Shown piece after piece: positions 28,072 to 37,809 of a DNA stretch of 64,000 nucleotides. Made by a program: the position numbers and the translations under genes. The notes below the pieces were generated by a model. It made no database searches and had not been told where the DNA came from. It was given only the letters and a program-made list of their open reading frames with translations. How positions within the stretch are numbered: the stretch's first letter is position 1; every line of letters starts with the position of its first letter. This DNA is from Aureitalea sp. L0-47 (lineage in GTDB: Bacteria; Bacteroidota; Bacteroidia; Flavobacteriales; Flavobacteriaceae), in NCBI RefSeq assembly GCF_026126405.1, contig NZ_JAFMTQ010000008.1, positions 1-64,000 of the forward strand. The letters are read 5' to 3'.

Positions 28072-29372
28072 TGAAGTATTTCAGTTTGCATAAGAATGCA
28101 CCAAAGGTTTCTTTTCGGGAAGCCGTAGTTCGTGGTTTGGCTCCGGATCGGGGATTGTATTATCCTGAAACCATCCAACCCTTACCAGAAGAATTCTTTC
28201 AGCAACTTAGTGAACTATCAAATGCGGAAATTGCCTTTCAGGTAATAGAGCAGTTTGTCGCTGGTGAAATTCCGAAGGATGAACTAAGACAAATTGTAGA
28301 TGAGGTACTTTCTTTCGATTTCCCATTGGTTGAGATCGAACCGGACACCTACTCGATGGAGCTATTTCATGGGCCTACATTAGCATTTAAAGATGTGGGA
28401 GCTCGTTTTATGGCACGATGCCTGGGCTACTTCAATAGTCAGAAAGCTACTTCAGAAAAGGTGACTGTTCTGGTTGCTACTTCCGGTGACACTGGTGGAG
28501 CCGTGGCTAATGGGTTTTACGAGGTGGATGGTGTTGAGGTGGTCATTCTGTACCCTTCCGGTAAGGTGAGCGAGATACAGGAAAAGCAGCTCACAACTTT
28601 AGGTAAGAACATCAGGGCTCTCGAGGTGGAAGGTAATTTCGACGATTGCCAGGCCATGGTGAAGAAAGCATTTCTGGACTCGGATTTTGAAGGCAAGGTG
28701 AACCTTACATCGGCGAATAGCATTAACGTAGCGCGCTGGCTTCCGCAAATGTTCTATTATTTCAGTGCGTACAAAAAGTTGCAATCCAAGGGGAAACCCA
28801 TTGTTTACTCTGTTCCCAGTGGGAACTTCGGAAATATCTGTGCGGGGATGATGGCGCAGAAGATCGGTCTGCCGGTCCATCATTTTATTACGGCTACCAA
28901 CGCCAATGACGTTGTCCCGAATTACCTTCGAACCGGTACCTTTGATACCCGGGAAACGGTTCCTACTATTTCGAATGCCATGGATGTGGCAGCGCCTAGT
29001 AATTTTATAAGAATAGAAGAATTGCACGATCACAGCCTCGATAAACTACGCTCCAATTTGAGTGGATATAGTTATTCCGACGAGGAGACCCGGGCTACAA
29101 TGAAATATCTCTACTACAAGTTCGGATACATCGCAGATCCTCACGGTGCGATCGGGTATTCGGCTTTGAAGGCTTACACCAGGGATAGTGGTTTCGACGG
29201 TTTGGGAATATTCCTGGAAACCGCTCACCCCGTGAAGTTCCTGGATGTCATTCCGAAGGAAATTTCAGAAAAGATCGACCTGCCCAAATCCATAAAGGAA
29301 ATACTTCCGAAGAAAAAAGTGGCACAAAAGATAACTTCCTACGCCGAGCTGAAACAAAACTTGTTGCGGTAG
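28071..29372 (+). CDS. thrC: Threonine synthase
   Basis: A 433-residue PLP enzyme converting O-phosphohomoserine to threonine. The start is taken at ATG 28071, overlapping the thrB stop; the preceding TTG would add one residue. The N-terminal threonine synthase domain begins MKYFSLHKNAPKVSF. The PLP lysine lies in HGPTLAFKDVGARF near residue 107, and SGDTGGAVANGF is the phosphate-binding loop. It is last in thrABC. No strong terminator follows before the SAM riboswitch promoter at 29446. Confidence 0.96.
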   Translation: MKYFSLHKNAPKVSFREAVVRGLAPDRGLYYPETIQPLPEEFFQQLSELSNAEIAFQVIEQFVAGEIPKDELRQIVDEVLSFDFPLVEIEPDTYSMELFHGPTLAFKDVGARFMARCLGYFNSQKATSEKVTVLVATSGDTGGAVANGFYEVDGVEVVILYPSGKVSEIQEKQLTTLGKNIRALEVEGNFDDCQAMVKKAFLDSDFEGKVNLTSANSINVARWLPQMFYYFSAYKKLQSKGKPIVYSVPSGNFGNICAGMMAQKIGLPVHHFITATNANDVVPNYLRTGTFDTRETVPTISNAMDVAAPSNFIRIEELHDHSLDKLRSNLSGYSYSDEETRATMKYLYYKFGYIADPHGAIGYSALKAYTRDSGFDGLGIFLETAHPVKFLDVIPKEISEKIDLPKSIKEILPKKKVAQKITSYAELKQNLLR

Positions 29373-29420
29373 AGATTTAGGCTGTTTTCTTACTTCTGAA
29401 TTCAAGTTTAGCAAAATTTA

Positions 29421-29453
29421 TTTGGAGAAGTCCATTCTGTTTTCCAATCTTTG
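29421..29453 (+). promoter_or_regulatory. Promoter of the methionine operon
   Basis: TTTG at 29421-29424 and AATCTTTG at 29446-29453 are 21 nt apart, fitting the Bacteroidetes -33/-7 pattern. Transcription would start about 25 nt before the SAM aptamer. Confidence 0.55.
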
Positions 29454-29483
29454 TAGGATTAAAGTTCAAACTTTTACTGAAAC

Positions 29484-29586
29484 GTTATCAAGAAAGGTGG
29501 AGGGATTAGACCCTGTGAAACCTTAGCAACCCTTTCTCTTGAAAGAAGGTGCTACTTTCTACACGGCACAGCCGATGATAGATAAC
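29484..29586 (+). ncRNA. SAM-I (S-box) riboswitch aptamer
   Basis: The core matches the S-box: GTTATCAAGAAAGGTGGAGG, then the GAAACCTTAGCAACC block at 29517-29531, then AAGGTGCTAC at 29546-29555, and closing GATAAC at 29581-29586 pairing with GTTATC at 29484-29489 (P1). It should bind SAM and switch off downstream expression. A weak hairpin, AGACT-acac-AGTCT at 29591-29604, with a T-rich tail to 29620 could be the expression-platform terminator. It controls the five-gene run from 29765 to 35649. Confidence 0.93.
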
Positions 29587-29590
29587 CACG

Positions 29591-29620
29591 AGACTACACA
29601 GTCTGTTTGTTTCCTTTTTT
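29591..29620 (+). terminator. Candidate riboswitch terminator
   Basis: A five-bp stem AGACT/AGTCT with a tetraloop is followed by a T-rich stretch ending in six T at 29615-29620. The stem is short, so regulation at the level of translation or a longer alternative fold is also possible. Confidence 0.4.
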
Positions 29621-29764
29621 GATAATATTTTCTGGTAAAGACATCTATGATGGGTTTTTGTAATTACCCGTTTCAGAAGATGAGAAGTAGTGAATAGTAT
29701 GATTTGGATCATGTGGTAATGCGTGATTCATACTACCTTTATGGTTTAATTAAACTATACTGAA

Positions 29765-30559
29765 ATGGAAAGAAAAGTAGCGATCATCGGATGTGGCAAT
29801 TTAGGTATAGCAATTCTGGAAGGATTGCTGGACGTAGGATATACATCTCCCGAAAACATCACTGCAACTCGCAGGAATGTTGAAACCCTGTCAACTTTCA
29901 AGGATCGTGGTGTGAATGTTACATCAGACAACAGTAAGGCGATTAAAAACGCCAACCTGGTCCTGGTGGCTCTGAAACCACACAATATTCTTTCCATCCT
30001 GGAGGAGGTTCGTGATGCCTTCAACCCCGAGAAACATATACTGGTTTCCCTGGCAACGGGGATTACCATTGATCAACTCGGGATAGCTACTTCCCGGGAG
30101 CTGGCCATCTTTAGAGCGATGCCAAATACGGCCGCTTTTGTAAGTGAGTCGCTCACTTGTATCTGCGGAAATACTGCGGATGAAAAGACTAATGAAACTG
30201 TCCGACTAATGTTCGAGGGCATAGGCTCGATTCAATTCATTGAAGAAGAGCTTATGGAAGCCGCGACGGTTCTTGGAGCCTGTGGGGTAGCTTATGTGCT
30301 TCGATTCATGCGAGCCATGGTACAGGGGGGAATCCAGATCGGATTCAGTTCTAAGGTTGCCAGTTTTATTGTAAATCAGACCGTAAATGGCGCCTCGAAA
30401 TTATTGATCGAGAATGACACCCATCCCGAGCAGGAGATCGATAAAGTAACCACTCCTAAAGGATGTACCATTGAAGGATTGAATGAAATGGAACACCACG
30501 GTTTCAGCTCAGCATTAATAAAGGGTATTGTAACCTCCTATGAAAAAATTGAAAAATAG
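29765..30559 (+). CDS. Pyrroline-5-carboxylate reductase family protein
   Basis: A 264-residue NAD(P)-dependent oxidoreductase. The Rossmann motif IIGCGNLGIAILEGLL is at residues 7-22, ALKPHN near 75, and PNTAAFVSES near 120. The C-terminal P5CR dimerisation domain carries DKVTTPKGCTIEGLNEME near 220, matching the family SPGGTT-x-x-GL block with changes (TPKGCT). True ProC makes proline, but this copy is the first gene behind a SAM riboswitch. Its job may therefore be linked to methionine or sulfur metabolism, or it may be ProC that has been placed there. I leave the symbol open. Confidence 0.85.
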   Translation: MERKVAIIGCGNLGIAILEGLLDVGYTSPENITATRRNVETLSTFKDRGVNVTSDNSKAIKNANLVLVALKPHNILSILEEVRDAFNPEKHILVSLATGITIDQLGIATSRELAIFRAMPNTAAFVSESLTCICGNTADEKTNETVRLMFEGIGSIQFIEEELMEAATVLGACGVAYVLRFMRAMVQGGIQIGFSSKVASFIVNQTVNGASKLLIENDTHPEQEIDKVTTPKGCTIEGLNEMEHHGFSSALIKGIVTSYEKIEK

Positions 30560-30571
30560 AAAATAGTAACA

Positions 30572-30991
30572 ATGAAAGTAACACTAGACCGGGTAAACGA
30601 CGATTTTCACTTTGAAGCCAAGGGGAATTCGAATGTGACTGTAAATATTGATAGCAAAGTTAACGAGGAAGTTCATGGTGCCAGCCCAATGGAACTTCTC
30701 CTTATGGCAGTGGGAGGATGTAATGCAATAGATATAGTTTCCATTCTGAAAAAACAGCGCCAGCAAATAACCGGCTATCATATTGAAGTGGAAGGAAAGC
30801 GAAAGGAGGTCCGACAGGCAAAGCCCTTCGAATCTATCCATGTTTCAATTTACCTGGAAGGAGAGATCGATAAAGCAAAGGCCGATAGAGCGGCTCAATT
30901 GAGCTTCGATAAATACTGTTCGGTATCCATCACCCTTGAAGGAGCGGTGGATGTTACCTATGATGTCTTTGTAAATAACGAAAAAGTATGA
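30572..30991 (+). CDS. OsmC/Ohr family protein
   Basis: A 139-residue OsmC-fold protein. Both redox Cys are present: one in [14 protein letters not shown] near residue 50 and one in [13 protein letters not shown] near 115. This arrangement fits a thiol peroxidase acting on organic hydroperoxides or a related sulfur-handling function. It lies 12 nt after the ProC-like gene and overlaps metH1 by 4 nt (ATGA), so it belongs to the SAM-regulated operon. Protection of MetH cobalamin or of thiols against oxidation is a plausible but unproven reason. Confidence 0.9.
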   Translation: MKVTLDRVNDDFHFEAKGNSNVTVNIDSKVNEEVHGASPMELLLMAVGGCNAIDIVSILKKQRQQITGYHIEVEGKRKEVRQAKPFESIHVSIYLEGEIDKAKADRAAQLSFDKYCSVSITLEGAVDVTYDVFVNNEKV

Positions 30992-31998
30992 GCACCTTTC
31001 TAGAGGCCCTGGCGAACAGGATATTAGTACTTGACGGCGCTATGGGTACCATGCTTCAGCGTTATCAATTCACCGAGGAGGATTTCCGTGGTGAAAGATT
31101 TAAGGATTTTCATAAACCGGTACAAGGCAACAATGACCTCTTGTCCATTACCCAACCCAAGGCTATTGCCGAGATACATGGTAAGTACTTTGAAGCGGGT
31201 GCGGACATAGTGGAGACCAATACTTTTTCCGGTACCACCATCGCTATGGCAGATTATGACATGGAGGACCTGGTATACGAGATGAATTATGAATCGGCGA
31301 AGATAGCACGAGAGGTAGCGGATGAATTCACTAAAATAGAACCCCATAAACCGAGGTTCGTCGCAGGTGCTATGGGGCCTACCAATAAAACGGCCAGCCT
31401 TTCTCCAGATGTAAATGATCCGGGATATCGCGCAGTGTCATTCGACGAATTGAGGATCGCATACAAGCAACAGGCAGAAGCCCTTCTGGACGGAGGTGCA
31501 GATCTATTATTAGTTGAAACTATCTTCGATACACTGAATGCAAAAGCCGCCCTTTTCGCGATCGAAGAGATCCGTGAAGAGAGAGGAGTTAATATTCCTG
31601 TTATGGTAAGCGGTACGATCACAGATGCCTCGGGGCGTACTTTGTCCGGACAGACCGCGGAAGCGTTTTTAATTTCCATATCACATATCCCATTGGTGAG
31701 TGTGGGATTCAATTGTGCCCTGGGCGCCAAGCAGCTCACACCTCACCTGGAGGTAATTTCCAATAGAACCGATTATGCCATTTCTGCCTATCCTAACGCG
31801 GGGCTGCCGAATGCGTTTGGTGAATACGATGAAACTCCCGAACAGATGGCTCTTCAGGTTAAGGAATACCTGGACAAAGGAATTGTAAATATCATTGGAG
31901 GTTGCTGCGGAACCACACCTCCACATATCAAGGCAATTGCAGATCTTGCCGCCAAATACAAACCCAGAGAAGTTAAAGCCCTGCAACAGATCCATTAA
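30988..31998 (+). CDS. metH: Methionine synthase, homocysteine-binding subunit (split MetH N-terminal part)
   Basis: A 336-residue protein equal to the first module of cobalamin-dependent methionine synthase. It begins [19 protein letters not shown] and carries the zinc-binding Cys in [11 protein letters not shown] near residue 240 and in [15 protein letters not shown] near 309-323. It binds and activates homocysteine. The rest of MetH is encoded by the next gene, 7 nt downstream. Split MetH is the usual form in Bacteroidetes, so this is not a frameshift: the stop codon is clean and the next start is well placed. Confidence 0.94.
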   Translation: MSTFLEALANRILVLDGAMGTMLQRYQFTEEDFRGERFKDFHKPVQGNNDLLSITQPKAIAEIHGKYFEAGADIVETNTFSGTTIAMADYDMEDLVYEMNYESAKIAREVADEFTKIEPHKPRFVAGAMGPTNKTASLSPDVNDPGYRAVSFDELRIAYKQQAEALLDGGADLLLVETIFDTLNAKAALFAIEEIREERGVNIPVMVSGTITDASGRTLSGQTAEAFLISISHIPLVSVGFNCALGAKQLTPHLEVISNRTDYAISAYPNAGLPNAFGEYDETPEQMALQVKEYLDKGIVNIIGGCCGTTPPHIKAIADLAAKYKPREVKALQQIH

Positions 31999-32005
31999 AC
32001 GCCTC

Positions 32006-34693
32006 ATGACGTCAGCTACCTCAGAAAAGAAATACCTTAAACTTTCCGGACTCGAACCTCTTGTGGTCACTCCGGAGAGTAACTTCATTAATGTAGGGGA
32101 ACGGACCAACGTGGCAGGCTCCCGAAAGTTCTTGCGATTGATTAAAGAGGGCAATTACGAGGAAGCCCTTGATATTGCCAGGCACCAGGTGGAAGGAGGC
32201 GCCCAGATCATCGATGTGAACATGGACGACGGCCTTATCGATGGGAAGGCGGCTATGGTGAGGTTTCTCAATCTTATTGTTGCCGAACCGGACATTGCCA
32301 GGGTTCCGATTATGATCGACAGTTCCAAGTGGGAGATCATTGAAGCCGGGCTACAAGTCGTGCAGGGAAAATGTGTGGTGAATTCCATTAGCTTGAAGGA
32401 AGGGGAAGAAGAATTCATTCACCAGGCAAAACTTATCAGGCGCTACGGGGCCGCTGTTATAGTGATGGCTTTCGACGAGGTCGGCCAGGCAGACACCCTG
32501 GAACGAAGAATAGAAATTGCCAAACGCTCCTACGATATTTTAGTGAATAAGGTTAAGTTTCCACCGGAGGACATCATTTTCGATCTGAATATCTTTCCTG
32601 TAGCAACGGGAATGGATGAGCACAGGCGAAATGCCCTTGATTTTATTGAAGGTACTCGCTGGGTCAAGGAGAATTTACCACATTGTAGTGTAAGTGGAGG
32701 GGTAAGTAATGTCTCATTCAGCTTCCGGGGGAATGATGTGGTGCGTGAGGCCATGCATTCTGTTTTTCTCTATCACGCTATCCAGGCAGGGATGAACATA
32801 GGTATCGTAAACCCGGCTATGCTGGAGGTTTACGACGATATTCCCAAGGATCTGCTAGAGCATGTGGAAGATGTAATTCTCGATAGGAGAGAAGATGCTA
32901 CCGAACGCCTTCTTGAATTAGCGGAGACGGTAAAAGGGGAGCGCAAAGAAAAAACTGCCGACCTGTCCTGGCGTGAAGAGCCTTTGCAGGACAGGATTAC
33001 CAGGGCGTTGGTAAAAGGGATTGATTCCTTCATAGTGGAAGATGTGGAAGAAGCACGTCAATCGGTGGAAAAGCCGATCCATGTGATCGAAGGTCACCTG
33101 ATGACCGGGATGAACGTTGTAGGTGATCTCTTCGGAAGTGGAAAAATGTTCTTACCGCAGGTGGTTAAGTCGGCAAGAGTGATGAAAAAAGCCGTAGCCT
33201 ACCTGCTGCCATACATTGAAGCAACTAAAGATGACAATTCCGGCTCCAATGGTAAGATCCTTATGGCCACGGTTAAAGGAGATGTCCATGACATTGGAAA
33301 GAATATCGTTTCTGTGGTGTTAGGTTGCAACAACTATGAGATCGTGGATCTTGGGGTAATGGTACCGCCGGAGAAGATCATCGCTACGGCTAAGGAAGAG
33401 AATGTCGATATCATAGGCCTAAGTGGTTTGATTACTCCATCTCTTGATGAAATGGTTTTCCTTGCCAGGGAGATGCAACGACAGGAATTTGAAGTTCCGC
33501 TTCTTATTGGTGGTGCGACAACGAGCAAGGCCCATACCGCGGTGAAGATAGACCCTGAATACAAGAATGCCGTGGTGCATGTGAACGATGCATCCCGTGC
33601 TGTGACTGTGGTGGGCGACCTTTTACAACCAGACAGGAAAACGGCCTATAAATCGGAACTGAAGAAGGATTATGCGGATTTTAGAGAACGCTTCCTGGAC
33701 CGTCAGCAGAAAAAGGAATATGTTAGCCTTGCGGATGCGCGAAAAAATAAATTGAAACTGGATTGGACGGGTGAAGTAAAAGCTCCTTCGAAACCGGGAA
33801 TTCACATAATTAAAAAACTTCCTCTTGAGAAATTGGAGGAGTACATAGATTGGACCCCGTTTTTCAGGAGTTGGGACCTGCACGGTAGATTTCCCGTCAT
33901 TCTCGACGATGCGGTGATAGGAAAACAGGCTACGGAATTGTTTAAGGATGCCCGCGCGATGCTTTCAGAAATTATTTCTGAAGGCTTGCTTGAAGCAAGA
34001 GCGGTTTTCGGATTGTTCGAAGCCAATACGGTAAACGATGACGATATCCTTGTTTCGTCTCTCACTGAAGAAAACAAGAAAACTACCTATTTCAGAACGT
34101 TACGTCAGCAATCGCGTAAAGCCGAAGGTCGGCCCAACCTGGCCCTGGCCGATTTTATTGCCCCGGAATCTTCCGGTGTTAAAGACTATATCGGTTGTTT
34201 CTGTGTCTCGGCGGGATTTGGAACCCAGGAACTCGCGAAGAAGTACGAAGCGGAACACGATGACTACAGTAGTATCATGATAAAGGCACTGGCGGACAGG
34301 TTGGCGGAAGCATTTGCGGAATACCTGCACGAGCATGTAAGAAAGGAGTATTGGGGTTACGCTTCAGAAGAAAAACTCAGCAATGAGGAACTCATCAAAG
34401 AATCGTATTTGGGAATTCGCCCGGCTCCGGGATATCCCGCCTGCCCAGACCATCTGGAAAAAGAAACGATCTGGGAGTTATTAAAGGTAGAAGAAACGAT
34501 AGGAGTGTCCCTAACGGAAAGCCTGGCCATGTGGCCGGCAGCATCGGTATCCGGTTACTATTTCGGAAACCCGGACGCACGTTATTTCGGATTGGGAAAA
34601 ATTAAAGAAGACCAGGTAAAAGACTTCGCCCGAAGGAAAGGTATTTCCGAGGAGAAAGCTTTTAAGTGGTTGCAACCAAATTTAGCAGACTAA
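32006..34693 (+). CDS. metH: Methionine synthase, folate/B12/activation subunit (split MetH C-terminal part)
   Basis: An 895-residue protein. The ATG at 32006 follows the first MetH gene by 7 nt; the longer frame overlaps that gene and is not used. The pterin (methyl-THF) domain starts [18 protein letters not shown]. The cobalamin-binding module has [15 protein letters not shown] near residue 425, where the His is the cobalt ligand, followed by GLSGLITPS. The C-terminal activation domain has [12 protein letters not shown] near 804. The last codon overlaps metF (TAATG). With the previous gene it transfers the methyl group from methyl-THF to homocysteine. Confidence 0.96.
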   Translation: MTSATSEKKYLKLSGLEPLVVTPESNFINVGERTNVAGSRKFLRLIKEGNYEEALDIARHQVEGGAQIIDVNMDDGLIDGKAAMVRFLNLIVAEPDIARVPIMIDSSKWEIIEAGLQVVQGKCVVNSISLKEGEEEFIHQAKLIRRYGAAVIVMAFDEVGQADTLERRIEIAKRSYDILVNKVKFPPEDIIFDLNIFPVATGMDEHRRNALDFIEGTRWVKENLPHCSVSGGVSNVSFSFRGNDVVREAMHSVFLYHAIQAGMNIGIVNPAMLEVYDDIPKDLLEHVEDVILDRREDATERLLELAETVKGERKEKTADLSWREEPLQDRITRALVKGIDSFIVEDVEEARQSVEKPIHVIEGHLMTGMNVVGDLFGSGKMFLPQVVKSARVMKKAVAYLLPYIEATKDDNSGSNGKILMATVKGDVHDIGKNIVSVVLGCNNYEIVDLGVMVPPEKIIATAKEENVDIIGLSGLITPSLDEMVFLAREMQRQEFEVPLLIGGATTSKAHTAVKIDPEYKNAVVHVNDASRAVTVVGDLLQPDRKTAYKSELKKDYADFRERFLDRQQKKEYVSLADARKNKLKLDWTGEVKAPSKPGIHIIKKLPLEKLEEYIDWTPFFRSWDLHGRFPVILDDAVIGKQATELFKDARAMLSEIISEGLLEARAVFGLFEANTVNDDDILVSSLTEENKKTTYFRTLRQQSRKAEGRPNLALADFIAPESSGVKDYIGCFCVSAGFGTQELAKKYEAEHDDYSSIMIKALADRLAEAFAEYLHEHVRKEYWGYASEEKLSNEELIKESYLGIRPAPGYPACPDHLEKETIWELLKVEETIGVSLTESLAMWPAASVSGYYFGNPDARYFGLGKIKEDQVKDFARRKGISEEKAFKWLQPNLAD

Positions 34694-35649
34694 TGAAAGT
34701 AACCGAACATATAGCAAACGGAAACGGTAAGACACAGTTCTCCTTTGAGATCCTGCCACCATTGAAAGGTCAGAATATCCAATCTATCTTCGATAGTATC
34801 GATCCGTTAATGGAATTCAATCCCCCGTTTATCGACGTGACCTACCATAGGGAAGAGTACGTATACAAGGAGATGGAGAACGGACTGCTTCAGAAACAAG
34901 TAGTGCGAAAAAGGCCGGGAACTGTGGGCATCTGTGCGGCCATTCAGAATAAATATAATGTAGATGCCATTCCCCATATACTCTGTGGTGGTTTTACCAA
35001 GGAGGATACTGAGAATTTCCTCATCGATCTCGATTTCCTCGGAATCGACAATGTAATGGCGCTGAGGGGAGATGCGGTAAAGACTGAAACCTATTTTACT
35101 CCTGATAAAGAGGGGCATAGTTACGCCAATGGACTGGTAAAGCAGATCGATGCACTGAATAAGGGTGAATACCTGGATGAGGAGATTCAGAACCAGGCGA
35201 AAACTGACTTTTGTATTGGAGTAGCGGGATACCCTGAGAAGCATATTGAAGCTCCTAATATGGATAGTGATATTCATTTTCTAAAGAAGAAGCTGAAGAA
35301 TGGAGCTGCCTACATAGTTACCCAGATGTTCTTCGATAACAAAAAGTATTTCGATTTCGTAGAAAAATGTCGTTCGCAAGGGATCACGACACCTATAATT
35401 CCGGGTTTAAAGCCGATCTCTACGAAAAAGCAATTAAATATGATCCCACATCGCTTTAACACCGAACTACCGGAAGAGCTGATCAAGGAAGTGTTGAAAT
35501 GCGATGACAATGGACAAATTCGCGAAGTAGGTATCGAATGGTGTGTACAGCAAAGTAAGGAACTCATCGAAGCAAAAGTGCCTTTTCTTCATTATTATTC
35601 AATGGGTAAGAGTGATAATATCAGGGCCATTGCGAAACAATTATTTTAA
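34693..35649 (+). CDS. metF: Methylenetetrahydrofolate reductase
   Basis: A 318-residue flavoprotein that makes 5-methyl-THF, the methyl donor for the MetH pair just upstream. The ATG overlaps the metH stop by one base. FSFEILPPLKG near residue 15, DVTYHREE near 48, a RGD motif in NVMALRGD near 127, and GIEWCVQQSKELIEA near the C-terminus fit the MTHFR TIM barrel. It is slightly longer than E. coli MetF (296). It is the last gene of the SAM-riboswitch operon. Confidence 0.96.
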   Translation: MKVTEHIANGNGKTQFSFEILPPLKGQNIQSIFDSIDPLMEFNPPFIDVTYHREEYVYKEMENGLLQKQVVRKRPGTVGICAAIQNKYNVDAIPHILCGGFTKEDTENFLIDLDFLGIDNVMALRGDAVKTETYFTPDKEGHSYANGLVKQIDALNKGEYLDEEIQNQAKTDFCIGVAGYPEKHIEAPNMDSDIHFLKKKLKNGAAYIVTQMFFDNKKYFDFVEKCRSQGITTPIIPGLKPISTKKQLNMIPHRFNTELPEELIKEVLKCDDNGQIREVGIEWCVQQSKELIEAKVPFLHYYSMGKSDNIRAIAKQLF

Positions 35650-35677
35650 TCGCAACGAAAAATTTTCGGCTAAAACG

Positions 35678-35685
35678 TATATTTA
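35678..35685 (+). promoter_or_regulatory. -7 element for the Rrf2 gene
   Basis: TATATTTA (one mismatch to TAnnTTTG) lies 14 nt before the ATG at 35700, giving a very short leader. Confidence 0.45.
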
Positions 35686-35699
35686 CACTAATTGAAGAA

Positions 35700-36110
35700 A
35701 TGCTTTCTCGTAAAACAAAATACGGTCTAAAAGCACTCACCTATCTCGCCAGACAGGAGTCGAATACCCCTGTGCAGATATCTGTAATTGCAAAATCCGA
35801 GAACATTTCTCATAAATTCCTTGAAACCATTTTACTCATTTTGAGAAAGGCCGGGTACCTTGGATCGAAGAAAGGTAAGGGAGGAGGTTATTACCTCATG
35901 AAGGATCCTTCGGAAATACCGATCGCTGCTATATACCGGATATTGGAAGGCCCTATTGCGATGGTCCCCTGTGTAAGTTTGAATTTTTACGAGAAGTGTG
36001 ACGATTGTCCGGATGAGGATGCCTGTAGTGTTCACAACCTTATGATCCAGGTGCGTGACAATACCCTTCAGATATTTGAAAATACCAGCCTGGCAGATTT
36101 AATTCATTAG
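35700..36110 (+). CDS. Rrf2 family transcriptional regulator
   Basis: A 136-residue winged-helix regulator. It begins MLSRKTKYGLKALTYLA, with recognition helix region ISHKFLETILLILRKAGYL and wing GSKKGKGGGYYLMKDP. The Cys-rich segment near residues 97-112 (C-V-S, then C-D-D-C-P-D-E-D-A-C) resembles the cluster-binding loop of IscR/NsrR/RsrR-type proteins, so an Fe-S cofactor is possible. Flavobacterial and Firmicute relatives (CymR-like) control cysteine and sulfur genes. The neighbour is cysH, so regulation of sulfate assimilation is likely. Confidence 0.92.
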   Translation: MLSRKTKYGLKALTYLARQESNTPVQISVIAKSENISHKFLETILLILRKAGYLGSKKGKGGGYYLMKDPSEIPIAAIYRILEGPIAMVPCVSLNFYEKCDDCPDEDACSVHNLMIQVRDNTLQIFENTSLADLIH

Positions 36111-36137
36111 TTGTGAAGTTGAACTCAAATAAAATTG

Positions 36138-36145
36138 TAAGTTTG
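36138..36145 (+). promoter_or_regulatory. -7 element for cysH
   Basis: TAAGTTTG matches TAnnTTTG exactly. Between it and the ATG at 36182 lies AGTCTATAGGGATAAAG (36156-36172), which could be an operator for the neighbouring Rrf2 regulator. That role is only suggested by position. Confidence 0.5.
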
Positions 36146-36181
36146 CATAACCTAGTAAGTCTATAGGGATAAAGTGTTACC

Positions 36182-36811
36182 ATGAAGATTTCACCTCGAA
36201 ACATTCATTTATTCAACCATAATTTACGTTACGAAGATCCCCCGGAGATCATAAGTTTTGTGTTAGAGTTTGCTCAGCGACCTTTGGTCACAACCAGTTT
36301 TGGACCGTATTCGGCTTCATTGCTTCACGCGGTGACCGCTGTTCAGAAAGATGTAGAAATTGTTTGGTGTGATACGGGCTATAACACCGATGACACTTAT
36401 TCACATGCAAATAAATTAATTGAACGACTTGAGCTAAATATAGAAATTTACAGTCCGAGGTATACCACGGCGTACCTGGATAATACGCTAGGTAGGCCTG
36501 ATGTTCATGATCCCAGGCACGCTCTGTTTTCAGAAAGGGTTAAACTGGAACCCTTTCGAAGGGCGCTGGAACAGCATCGCCCCGATGTATGGTTTACAAA
36601 TGTCCGCAAGGGACAAACGGACTATAGAAATGGCCTGGATATTTTGAGTTTTAGTAACGATGGGGTTCTAAAAGTGAGTCCGTTCTATCATTTTGATGAC
36701 GAGCGAATCAAGAAGTATTTGGAACAGTATGATCTACCGGCAGAATACAACTACTTTGATCCCGTAAAGGCCCTTGAAAAACGAGAGTGCGGTATCCATC
36801 TACAGAATTAA
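36182..36811 (+). CDS. cysH: Phosphoadenylyl-sulfate (PAPS) reductase, CysH family
   Basis: A 209-residue enzyme reducing PAPS to sulfite in assimilation. The nucleotide-binding loop is TTSFGPYSAS near residue 38, and WCDTGY follows near 62. The catalytic Cys is in KRECGIH at the C-terminus. The paired Cys-Cys motifs that bind [4Fe-4S] in APS reductases are absent: the corresponding region reads ERVKLEPFRRAL, as in the cluster-free PAPS reductase of E. coli. The start gives MKISPRNIHLFN. It follows the Rrf2 gene and precedes a dehydratase. Confidence 0.9.
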   Translation: MKISPRNIHLFNHNLRYEDPPEIISFVLEFAQRPLVTTSFGPYSASLLHAVTAVQKDVEIVWCDTGYNTDDTYSHANKLIERLELNIEIYSPRYTTAYLDNTLGRPDVHDPRHALFSERVKLEPFRRALEQHRPDVWFTNVRKGQTDYRNGLDILSFSNDGVLKVSPFYHFDDERIKKYLEQYDLPAEYNYFDPVKALEKRECGIHLQN

Positions 36812-36830
36812 TTTTAGCTATTTTTACTGC

Positions 36831-37787
36831 ATGAACCCAGAATTCCCTACGAGAGATGAACTGCTCGAAGTGCATCGCAGTATAAGACCGTATATCCACC
36901 GTACTCCTGTATTGAGTTCTACTTTACTTAACCAGTTAACCGGTGCCCGGGTTTATTTCAAATGTGAGAATTTTCAGAAGATGGGTGCCTTTAAAATGAG
37001 GGGAGCCCAGAACGCGATTTTACAACTTTCCGAAGCGCAAAGGAAGGCTGGGGTTGTAACTCATTCGTCCGGGAATTTTGGGCAGGCGGTCGCTTTAGCC
37101 GCCAGGAACCTTGGTGTGAATGCTTACATTGTCATGCCCTCGAATGCTCCTAATGTAAAGAAGAGTGCAGTTCGGCAATACGGAGGTAAGATCACTGAAT
37201 GTGAACCTACCCTGGCTGCCAGGGAAGCAACTTCCGCAGAGATACAGCGAGCTACGGGAGCAACCTTTCTCCACCCTTCCAATCAGAATGAAGTTATACT
37301 TGGGAATGCCACAGCGGCAATGGAGCTTCTTGAAGACCATCCGAACCTGGACTACATCTTTACCCCGGTTGGAGGTGGCGGACTAATTGCTGGTACTGCT
37401 TTGGCCGCGCATTATTTTGGAAAGGGGTGTAAGGCCATTGGAGGGGAACCGCTTGAAGCGGACGACGCCTGGAGATCGCTTCAGTCTGGAAAGATCGAAT
37501 CGAACGAAACCGCCAATACCATTGCCGATGGACTTCGGACGGAGCTGGGAGATGTCAATTTTCCGATAATTAAATCACTGGTGCCTGAGATTATTCGAGT
37601 AAGTGAAACAGAGATCATCGAAGCCCTTAAACTCATTTGGGAACGCATGAAAATTATTATTGAACCTTCCTGTGCTGTTCCTTTTGCCGCGCTGCTTTCA
37701 GAAAAAACACGTTTTAAAAACAAAAAAGTAGGGATACTAATTTCCGGAGGCAATGTTGATCTGGGGAATTTACCCTTTGCGGGATAA
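36831..37787 (+). CDS. PLP-dependent threonine/serine dehydratase-like enzyme
   Basis: A 318-residue fold-type II PLP enzyme. The PLP Lys lies in GAFKMRGAQNAIL near residue 55, SSGNFGQAVALAA near 80 binds the phosphate/substrate, and GGGGLIAGTALA near 183 is the cofactor phosphate loop. It lacks the C-terminal ACT domains of biosynthetic IlvA, so it resembles catabolic threonine dehydratase or serine racemase. The start is the ATG giving MNPEFPTRDELLEV; a TATTTTTA -7 element at 36819-36826 sits only 4 nt before it. This excludes the longer upstream frame and implies a leaderless message. Confidence 0.9.
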   Translation: MNPEFPTRDELLEVHRSIRPYIHRTPVLSSTLLNQLTGARVYFKCENFQKMGAFKMRGAQNAILQLSEAQRKAGVVTHSSGNFGQAVALAARNLGVNAYIVMPSNAPNVKKSAVRQYGGKITECEPTLAAREATSAEIQRATGATFLHPSNQNEVILGNATAAMELLEDHPNLDYIFTPVGGGGLIAGTALAAHYFGKGCKAIGGEPLEADDAWRSLQSGKIESNETANTIADGLRTELGDVNFPIIKSLVPEIIRVSETEIIEALKLIWERMKIIIEPSCAVPFAALLSEKTRFKNKKVGILISGGNVDLGNLPFAG

Positions 37788-37809
37788 CAAATTCGTTTAA
37801 ATTAGCGCC

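Noticed and set aside
31928-31945. Additional operator-like palindrome (AAGGCAATTGCAGAT) inside metH
   Set aside because: Only the left half matches, it lies within a conserved coding stretch, and there is no -7 element at the 31.5-nt spacing.
30988-34693. metH as a frameshifted or broken gene
   Set aside because: The two parts have separate good starts and stops and complete domains. Split MetH is usual in Bacteroidetes.
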